Assembly: GCA_021847835.1 (NCBI GenBank)
Contig: JAJZPR010000019.1
Span: forward strand, 1-46,239
From: Pseudomonadota bacterium
GTDB taxonomy: Bacteria > Pseudomonadota > Gammaproteobacteria > Burkholderiales > Thiobacillaceae
Direction of reading: 5' to 3'
Length of the DNA stretch: 46,239 nt
In this document: positions 40,308 to 46,239 of the stretch, piece by piece
How the letters are laid out: each line of letters opens with the position of its first letter
Position numbering within the stretch: the first letter of the stretch is position 1
The notes under the pieces: generated by a model
Database searches by the model: none
What the model was told of the DNA's origin: nothing
Seen by the model: the letters and a program-made list of their open reading frames with translations, nothing else
Made by a program: the position numbers and the translations under genes

Positions 40308-41246
40308 CTAGGATCCCGCACATGTCCGGCCCCCCCTGCGAAGAATCACCGAATTGAAAAGGCGGGCTATCGGAGAAAATCCCCGCTCCGAGAGGAAAGT
40401 GATCGCCGGATGGGTGTGCAATGAATGCAATGGCGTATCCAGCGCCTCAATGATAATTACCTCCGGGCAATATTTGTCCCAGTTATTGGATCGCAGGACA
40501 CCCAGGTCCTCTCCTTCAACATCAACGCTTAATAGATCAATACTCTGTCCGGCCGTAAGGTGCTGATCCAGCACATCAGCCAGTGAGCATGTATGCAACT
40601 CAATTGCATCTGTTTTTTCCCAGCCGCCCGTTTTATAGGAATCTGCCAATGTCGAATCAAAGGTATTCAAGGCCCCTTCTTTGAATACATTCAGCAACAA
40701 CGGTCCCGCCTTGTCGGATATGGCTATTTCCAGGTTGATATCCCTGGGTCTGTAATTCATGAAGGAATCCATGCTCCCCGGGGTTGCATCAATATTTATC
40801 CCGCTCCAGCCTTTTTTGTATAAGGCGAATGTATTCGAGAACCGGGTCGCGTGATGAGCCCCGACGTCGACAAAGAATCCGTTGGCTTTATTAGCAAAAA
40901 GCCGCTCCAGTAGAATGTCCTCGCCCTCCTGGCTGTGATATATGTTGCCGCCACTGGCTGACCCGAAGATATCAATAACAGACTGGGGGATGCTCGATGG
41001 GGACAGGCCCTTAAAGCAGCGCAGGAGAAGCTCTTCGCGCTGTGCATCTGTCATCCCGTGACTAGCCACGAAATCATCAAACGCATCGTAGGCAGACGAT
41101 TGGTCTACTCGGTGTGAATTTCCAAGTAGCCGTTCGAGAAAAATTCGCCGTTCGCCTTGTTTGAGTATGCGAACCACGCCGTGAACCAACACCAGCATGA
41201 GCTCCCGTAGCAGCACGTGTAAGCGCCTATTGAATGCGGCTAGCAC
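40308..41246 (-). CDS. FkbM-family methyltransferase (B)
   Basis: 312 aa if the GTG at 41246 is the start (GGGGAT just upstream, 7-bp overlap with the previous gene); a TTG at 41279 is also possible. An N-terminal helical region of about 95 residues precedes the methyltransferase domain: QEGEDILLERLF, FFVDVGAHHATRFSNT (SAM site), IDLLSVDVEGEDLGVLRS (FkbM signature). Predicted to O-methylate the glycan. The sequence is distinct from FkbM (A), so the two may cap or methylate different positions. Confidence 0.82.
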   Translation of the reverse strand: MLAAFNRRLHVLLRELMLVLVHGVVRILKQGERRIFLERLLGNSHRVDQSSAYDAFDDFVASHGMTDAQREELLLRCFKGLSPSSIPQSVIDIFGSASGGNIYHSQEGEDILLERLFANKANGFFVDVGAHHATRFSNTFALYKKGWSGINIDATPGSMDSFMNYRPRDINLEIAISDKAGPLLLNVFKEGALNTFDSTLADSYKTGGWEKTDAIELHTCSLADVLDQHLTAGQSIDLLSVDVEGEDLGVLRSNNWDKYCPEVIIIEALDTPLHSLHTHPAITFLSERGFSPIARLFNSVILRRGGRTCAGS

Positions 41247-43627
41247 TTGCCATCCCCAGAACCTTGTGCAATCGGACAAATAGATACAACAGTCTCTAGA
41301 TCAAAATGGATCAACTGATCAGATACCGCGCATATGTGGAAAACATCCCGGCCCGCTAAATCAGGTATTGATTTAGTAATGGTCAACTCCCTGGCCCATG
41401 GAAAGCTGACAGCGCACAGGACCCCTCCAAATTCCGCCTCGACACTCATACCCTTATTAATAAAGTGATGGCGTGTGTGCAGATGGAACGCGACTTGGCC
41501 GGGCACGCGGAGTTCGCCGGTGTCATGTATCAGGAATGCGTTTTGACCAGTATCACCTTCTTCAAAAATCCGGTCATAGGCCGACATCTGGTCCGACCAA
41601 ACTTCCTGGCTTGGGACGCGCAGCATGACTGATCCTTCACTGGCCGAGCTTGACGAACGCCACGGATTCGTCAGCATGGTCTGGTCGGCGTAAGCCCCAT
41701 CGGGCAGGATGGGCGTAAGTACGTTGTGGGAAAAGGATTGCTTCATTTGGTGAACCAGATCGGCTTTCCAGTACTCAGCCATTCCGCGATCAACAAATAC
41801 TGGATGCTCATCTATTTCGATGGCAAAACCACCGTGATCCAGATGACTGTGGGACGCACCATATATGCTCGTGGTTGCCCATAGCCTGACGCGATGCCCG
41901 TGCATATCCTTGGTTCGACTGTACTTTCCAGTATCCGGCAACCAAAGCGATGGCGCAGCGATGTAACGGCTCGGAAGAATCTCTTCTGGCCCGTAAACCA
42001 TTCCCACCATCCCGCCGCTGCCCTTCAGGGTTCCTGTAATTTCATGCACCCAGCCATTTCTCAAGCATTCCATCAGAATGTCTGAGTACGCAGAGCCGGG
42101 GAAAACAGATGCGAGTATTGGAATCCCGTCACCACTAAACCATTCAAGCCGGCAGTCGCCGGACGGTATGCATTGCCCCGGCTTACCAGCAGCCATGACT
42201 CGAACATAGGATTCGACAGAACCGAATAAATCGCGGGCCTCCGCACGCCAGTCGAGGCCGCGCGCCCTGCTGTAGGCGATGATCGACCAGAGCGTTGCCG
42301 TGAGCGTCTGGCAAAGATAACCGGGCCCCTCGCTCATGCCGCCATCGGACTTGATGTACCCAGCAAGAACAGTCTTCATCGTCCGATATGCGTCATCCGC
42401 CACATGACTTGCGCGTGGCCAGGACTGCTCCAATGCCAGCCCACCCAGGATCAGCGCGCGGCAGAACACGGCACCTTGATTCATCGTGTGCATGTAGTCA
42501 AACTGGAACAGGTCACGCTGGACATGCGCCATGCCGCGCGTCCACAGTGCCTGCCTGGCCAGGCTCTTCGCCTGCGGCGTCAACGCGAATCCGATCCAGT
42601 CCAGCAGAATCGCGACGCTGGTTGTCGTCATCTCCTCCATGAAGGAGCGTTGGTTCCAAGTGCTCGACGGGATGCGCTGCTCTGCACTGTCGGCCCAGTG
42701 TGGCGTGTGAATCATGCACATCAAATATCGCAGTGCATGGTTAATCATCCTTTCGTCCTGGTTGACCAGACCAACATAAGCCAGCACCAGCGCCTCCCAG
42801 TGCCAAGCCCGAGTAGGTGTTTCCCGAATACGCGTAAAACGCAGGTCGTGGTTTGGGAGGTATTCGCCGAAATCGTCTTCCGGTACACGCTCGAGGCATT
42901 GTCGTGCTTTGTCCTCGAGGAAGGTGTAATGCTCCTTCCAGCCCGGCAGGTTCTTCTTCGCACGCAATTGCAGTAGTTCACTCTTTCCGAACAGCAGCCC
43001 GTGTTGCGGAGCAATCTCATCCCATGCGCGCCGGTCGTGGATCCACGGTGTCCAGTCGGGCACGAAATTCGACCGCGACTGTTGCAACAGCGCGTACGCC
43101 TTGCTGTTGCGCAGGCCCAGCCACGTCAGTGTGAGGACGCCAGGATCGGAAACCGAGGAGGTTATCCGGAATGCGATGCCACCAAACGACCGAGGCCGCA
43201 ATCGGATGAGTCTGGTCAGTGCTCGCGGTGACTTGATATTGGCAAGTAGCCGATCAATTTTGATAAAAACTTCCTGGCGGACCCCTGTCCCGGCGAAAGG
43301 TTTACTCCAGCCCCCGATAATTTTTCCGTTGCCGGCAATGAGGGCGAACTGAATCGTCGTGGCTTTCGGTAGGGCATACGCAGCTGCGAGCGTGTCGTAC
43401 TTGCCTGCATCAAACGGCGCGAAACAGCGGGCCATGACCGCGATGTCGTTTGCGCGGCTATTGGACCAGACGATCTTGGTCCAACACCAGTCGGTCTCAC
43501 GGGTGACGGCTGCGGTCGATGAGCCGTCTATTTCAATGGGAAGCGACGAGGAATGTTCATGGTCGAAGAACGGTGCAAAGACATATTCGACCAAGCTGGG
43601 GTCGAGCGGAAAAACATACTTTTGCAT
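41240..43627 (-). CDS. Heparinase II/III-like protein
   Basis: 795 aa without a signal peptide. A large helical toroid region (about 240-520) precedes the beta-sandwich heparinase II/III domain with the signature YGASHSHLDHGGFAIEI (about 585) and FSHNVLTP. Family members cleave uronic-acid-containing polysaccharides by beta-elimination, but homologues inside assembly loci may act in length control or modification. It lies between wzt (2 bp away) and FkbM (B), so co-expressed with the exporter. The absence of a signal is odd for a lyase. Confidence 0.82.
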   Translation of the reverse strand: MQKYVFPLDPSLVEYVFAPFFDHEHSSSLPIEIDGSSTAAVTRETDWCWTKIVWSNSRANDIAVMARCFAPFDAGKYDTLAAAYALPKATTIQFALIAGNGKIIGGWSKPFAGTGVRQEVFIKIDRLLANIKSPRALTRLIRLRPRSFGGIAFRITSSVSDPGVLTLTWLGLRNSKAYALLQQSRSNFVPDWTPWIHDRRAWDEIAPQHGLLFGKSELLQLRAKKNLPGWKEHYTFLEDKARQCLERVPEDDFGEYLPNHDLRFTRIRETPTRAWHWEALVLAYVGLVNQDERMINHALRYLMCMIHTPHWADSAEQRIPSSTWNQRSFMEEMTTTSVAILLDWIGFALTPQAKSLARQALWTRGMAHVQRDLFQFDYMHTMNQGAVFCRALILGGLALEQSWPRASHVADDAYRTMKTVLAGYIKSDGGMSEGPGYLCQTLTATLWSIIAYSRARGLDWRAEARDLFGSVESYVRVMAAGKPGQCIPSGDCRLEWFSGDGIPILASVFPGSAYSDILMECLRNGWVHEITGTLKGSGGMVGMVYGPEEILPSRYIAAPSLWLPDTGKYSRTKDMHGHRVRLWATTSIYGASHSHLDHGGFAIEIDEHPVFVDRGMAEYWKADLVHQMKQSFSHNVLTPILPDGAYADQTMLTNPWRSSSSASEGSVMLRVPSQEVWSDQMSAYDRIFEEGDTGQNAFLIHDTGELRVPGQVAFHLHTRHHFINKGMSVEAEFGGVLCAVSFPWARELTITKSIPDLAGRDVFHICAVSDQLIHFDLETVVSICPIAQGSGDGKC

Positions 43628-43629
43628 TT

Positions 43630-44952
43630 TCAGGTTCTCGTCAGATCCATCCTGGCAGGGAAGAAACAGACCGCCTGCTCGTTCGAATATAGGAACCGGT
43701 CCCGCGGTTGGCGTACGACGAAAGACGCGGCCGACAACCAGTAAAAGAGGTGCACGCCAATGCCTTTCGAAATCACGCTGGTATTGATTCCGTAGAGGCC
43801 CGGGCGCAATGTCTGGCTATCCAACTTCACGCGCAGCGTGTAATTGCCCGGTTCAATCACGTTCCAGGTGCATCCCTGCTCATAGCTGTCGAGCGAGACA
43901 ATGAATTTGTAGTGCACCGCGTCGAAGCTCGACCGGAAGATAGGATCAGTGATGCGGTTGCGGACGATATATTGGTATTCGATGATGAACGGTTCGCCGA
44001 ACTCGACTTCCTTCGTTTCCTCGCCGGTACCTGCAGACAGCACGCGGATGCGTGTGCAAAGCACATCGCCGGTGCCCCCCCTGCCGTGACCGTACTCGGC
44101 CGGCAACGATTCGTTCGGAACGCAGGAACCTTCCGGTTCTTCTGACAGTTGCGCAGGGGTGGTTTCCTGTTCTTTCGCCAGCGCAAATTGTGCATTGCGG
44201 CTGTTCTGCTCGTCATAGGTCTTGCAGACGCTTTCGATGTCCCCCATGACGGCAGGCTGGCCCTTGTTCATGAACAAACCCTTGTTGCATACCGCCCAGA
44301 TCGAGCCGATCGCATGCGAGACCAGCAGGATGGTTGTGCCCTGCTTCTTCAGAGCAAGAATCCGCTCGAAGCATTTTTTCTGAAAACTGATGTCGCCCAC
44401 AGCCAACACTTCGTCCACCAGCAGGATCTCGGGCGTGCCGATCACCGCGATGGCAAATCCCAGGCGAACGCTCATGCCGCTGGAATAGTTGCGAACCGGC
44501 ATGTCGATAAAATCGCCCAGCCCTGCAAAGGAGACGATTTCATCGAATCGACTTCTGATTTCGCGTGGCGTCATGCCGAGCAATGTGCCGCTGATATAGA
44601 TGTTCTCCCTGCCGCTAAGCATGGGGGAAAAGCCTGCACCGGCTGCGATGAGTGCCCCTATTCGGCCTCTTAGGGTGACCTTCCCTGCATCTGGACTGTA
44701 GGTCCCATTCAGGATCCTGAGGAGGGTGGTCTTGCCGGAACCGTTGACCCCCATAATGCCCAACGCATCACCAGGCTCAAGGGAGAAGCTGACGTCTTGC
44801 AGCGCCCAGAATTCGCCGGGGCGAAGGCGGTGGTCACTGTTGAGCCCCACCATTCGTCTGCAACTGTCGATCAGACCGTATTTCAAGGCACTTTTCAGGG
44901 ACAGCCCGAACTTCTTGCTGACGCCGTCGACCACGACACTCGGCTTCGACAT
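43630..44952 (-). CDS. wzt: O-antigen ABC exporter ATPase
   Basis: 440 aa. ATPase domain at about 1-240: Walker A GVNGSGKTT, Q-loop region, signature YSSGMSVRLGF, Walker B EILLVDEVLAVGD and the switch His in VSHAIG. The additional domain from about 275 to 440 is the Wzt C-terminal beta-sandwich that in known systems binds the modified non-reducing end of the O-chain. With Wzm it exports the finished undecaprenyl-linked glycan to the periplasm. Its ATG overlaps the wzm stop (TAATG). Confidence 0.93.
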   Translation of the reverse strand: MSKPSVVVDGVSKKFGLSLKSALKYGLIDSCRRMVGLNSDHRLRPGEFWALQDVSFSLEPGDALGIMGVNGSGKTTLLRILNGTYSPDAGKVTLRGRIGALIAAGAGFSPMLSGRENIYISGTLLGMTPREIRSRFDEIVSFAGLGDFIDMPVRNYSSGMSVRLGFAIAVIGTPEILLVDEVLAVGDISFQKKCFERILALKKQGTTILLVSHAIGSIWAVCNKGLFMNKGQPAVMGDIESVCKTYDEQNSRNAQFALAKEQETTPAQLSEEPEGSCVPNESLPAEYGHGRGGTGDVLCTRIRVLSAGTGEETKEVEFGEPFIIEYQYIVRNRITDPIFRSSFDAVHYKFIVSLDSYEQGCTWNVIEPGNYTLRVKLDSQTLRPGLYGINTSVISKGIGVHLFYWLSAASFVVRQPRDRFLYSNEQAVCFFPARMDLTRT

Positions 44953-45818
44953 TACAGGCGCTCCGCTACAAGGTCTTCAAGCAGGTAAAAAATCCTTAAT
45001 CCCATAGTGACCAGAGCTATCGTGCCGATGGCAATCCACAGGAAGGTGTCAATGTTTTCGGCTCGCCCCAAGCAAATCAGCGATCGGGGGACATCGACCA
45101 GATAGGTGATCGGATTCCAGTCGATCAATGTTTTGACGAACGGATTCTGAATCGTGGACTGCACATAGATGACGGGTGTGATGTACATCACAAGAGCGAG
45201 CGCCTGGGTCGCCAAGGGAACAAGATCGCGGGCTATGGGCCCGAGCACCGAAAGTACCAGCCCGGCCGCCGTGCCGAGCAGTACCATCGGCAGTATCAAT
45301 AGCGGATAGGCCAAAAACCACCACGACGGCGTGACATCCATGACAAGAAACAGGATTGCCATTGTGATCATGCTGATCAGGATGCCGTACAGCAGACCGG
45401 CGAGAGAGCTCACGGCCAATGCCAGCTTTGGGATACGGGTGCGCATGATCAGATCGGCCTGTGCCTGCAGTCCCCCGCTTACCGCGCCCATGGCTCCGGG
45501 AAGACAACCCCAGATCGTGCTGCCGACCAGCACGTAAAGCGTGTAAGGGATTTCTCCTTCGCCCGGCTTCAGGACGCCGATGAAAAAGAGAAACAGAAAG
45601 CTGACGATTCCCAGGAGTGGGCTCAGCAGCGCCCAGAAATAACCGAGTATCTTTTGGCGAAACTGGGCGATGAAATCGCGCCAGAACAGCCGGGCGATGA
45701 CATGCCGGGACGCAGCGATATCCTCACTGGCCTGCTGCAGGCCCCAGATGAGACCGCCACGCCGTTCGTTGGGTTGATAGACGGTGACGGAGGTCCCGTC
45801 CTTGTCTACGTAGCGCAT
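44952..45818 (-). CDS. wzm: O-antigen ABC exporter permease
   Basis: 288 aa from the ATG at 45818 (MRYVDKDGTS); the frame stays open for another 58 codons without a good start. ABC-2 type: cytoplasmic amphipathic helix RLFWRDFIAQFRQKILGYFWAL, six predicted membrane helices (about 60-80, 87-110, 132-155, 165-190, 200-220, 260-280). The polysaccharide transport pair with wzt. First gene of the 19-kb minus-strand operon; only a weak GGGTG lies upstream of the ATG. Confidence 0.92.
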   Translation of the reverse strand: MRYVDKDGTSVTVYQPNERRGGLIWGLQQASEDIAASRHVIARLFWRDFIAQFRQKILGYFWALLSPLLGIVSFLFLFFIGVLKPGEGEIPYTLYVLVGSTIWGCLPGAMGAVSGGLQAQADLIMRTRIPKLALAVSSLAGLLYGILISMITMAILFLVMDVTPSWWFLAYPLLILPMVLLGTAAGLVLSVLGPIARDLVPLATQALALVMYITPVIYVQSTIQNPFVKTLIDWNPITYLVDVPRSLICLGRAENIDTFLWIAIGTIALVTMGLRIFYLLEDLVAERL

Positions 45819-46062
45819 GGCACCCGGTGTCCGAAAAAAAGCTTCTTCAACAAAGCGCGGGCACATTTCGCGATGTGTTCTTTGGTTGCCCAGTTGGGCA
45901 ATGTTCTGACGACGATGGAATAGGCCCGCTGGACACGATTGTCGAGGCGTTTGGCGCCGGCACCAAAGGGGCAACTGGATGACAGAAACCAACCATTTGG
46001 CAGTTTGAGGGCGGCCATCCCTTGGCGGGCCGCACCCACACCAGGATTTTCCTTCACAGAAC

Positions 46063-46089
46063 AGTTTGTATTCGAAACGAATACAAACT
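46063..46089. repeat. 12-bp perfect inverted repeat upstream of wzm
   Basis: AGTTTGTATTCG and CGAATACAAACT flank an AAA centre. There is no T-run on either side, so a dimeric repressor/activator operator is more likely than a terminator. Confidence 0.6.
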
Positions 46090-46133
46090 TTCTAAATTGT
46101 GTATGCACTACTTACTCCACTACCAAACGCTTG

Positions 46134-46154
46134 GAAGTCTTGAGTAAAGACTTC
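46134..46154. repeat. 8-bp inverted repeat upstream of wzm
   Basis: GAAGTCTT and AAGACTTC flank GAGTA. It lies 45 bp from the 12-bp palindrome; possible operator or short hairpin. Confidence 0.4.
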
Positions 46155-46206
46155 TGGCCGATTCAATTGCCCAAAAAATTCCGCAAGAGGGGTGGAGCCC
46201 GCCGTT

Positions 46207-46224
46207 CCCCGATTGTGATCGGGG
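46207..46224 (+). terminator. Possible terminator hairpin at the window edge
   Basis: CCCCGAT and ATCGGGG flank TGTG and are followed by only three T before ATC; a weak or factor-assisted terminator for something beyond the edge, or another operator. Confidence 0.3.
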
Positions 46225-46239
46225 TTTATCAATATATTT

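Larger units (their letters stand above)
45819..46239. other. Upstream region of the O-antigen operon
   Basis: 421 bp to the window edge. A minus-strand frame (45806-46108, 100 codons, ending inside wzm) is Lys/Arg-rich but matches no family I know and lacks a start signal. The AT-rich portion beyond 46040 carries three perfect inverted repeats (46063-46089, 46134-46154, 46207-46224), the likely promoter/operator zone of the polysaccharide operon. No convincing hexamer pair was found. Confidence 0.5.

Noticed and set aside
40288..40317. Inverted repeat GGGATCC/GGATCCC between FkbM (B) and the next gene
   Set aside because: Only 7-bp arms with a 16-bp loop and no T-run; could be chance.
45806..46108. 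100-codon minus-strand frame overlapping the wzm start
   Set aside because: No start signal, no family recognised; the upstream part is AT-rich regulatory-looking DNA. A decayed gene remnant cannot be excluded.
46100..46140. ops/JUMPstart element for RfaH control of the O-antigen operon
   Set aside because: Only a GGTAG core resembles ops; the surrounding positions do not match.

Overview
The window looks like chromosome of a GC-rich betaproteobacterium. A Nitrosomonadales or Thiobacillus-like relative would fit, but that is inference from gene families and order (glmU-glmS, argS-SPOR-dsbA, priA, hemE, gltBD); no rRNA or other phylogenetic marker is present. No tRNA, rRNA, CRISPR array, phage or intact insertion sequence was seen.

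Positions 1-26,150 are core genome with high GC. The 3' end of glmU and glmS (+) make UDP-GlcNAc precursors. They are followed on the minus strand by a NarL-type response regulator, an SDR enzyme, dsbA, a SPOR-domain protein and argS, read as one gene string in the order argS-SPOR-dsbA-SDR-regulator. Then come priA, a candidate plus-strand small RNA, a Tim44-domain protein and hemE. Positions 11.4-15.5 kb hold an envelope-protection cluster: a glycine-zipper protein, a small basic periplasmic protein, a FadL-type outer-membrane channel (+), a lipoprotein, an EF-hand/BON protein and a DUF1328 membrane peptide. Next to it lies a GlrK-QseG-GlrR (QseE-QseG-QseF-like) two-component operon, preceded by gltB-gltD, and then an endonuclease/exonuclease/phosphatase protein (+).

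The most striking observation is regulatory. Directly downstream of glrR, the DUF1328 gene and the EF-hand/BON gene each have a -24/-12 (sigma-54) promoter. The BON promoter carries two perfect copies of TGTC-N10-GACA, the GlrR site known from enterobacteria, and an IHF-like site between them and the promoter. The DUF1328 promoter has a 7-of-8 copy at about -108. The sequence therefore predicts a local sigma-54/GlrR envelope-stress regulon acting directly on envelope proteins, whereas the known enterobacterial targets are the GlmY/GlmZ small RNAs and rpoE.

Positions 26,460-45,820 are a single co-directional (minus-strand) O-antigen or surface-polysaccharide operon of visibly lower GC. In transcription order it contains wzm, wzt with a carbohydrate-binding-type C-terminus, a heparinase II/III-like protein, an FkbM methyltransferase, a GT-B-like glycosyltransferase, an abequose/paratose-synthase-like reductase, an asparagine-synthase-type amidotransferase, a second FkbM methyltransferase, two sugar-transferase-like proteins, rfbF-rfbG-rfbH (CDP-4-keto-3,6-dideoxyhexose pathway), two GT2 and one GT4 glycosyltransferases. 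Many neighbours overlap by one to a few bases or sit 1-2 bp apart. The operon predicts an ABC-exported glycan carrying a 3,6-dideoxyhexose. Its upstream region (45.8-46.2 kb) is rich in perfect inverted repeats.
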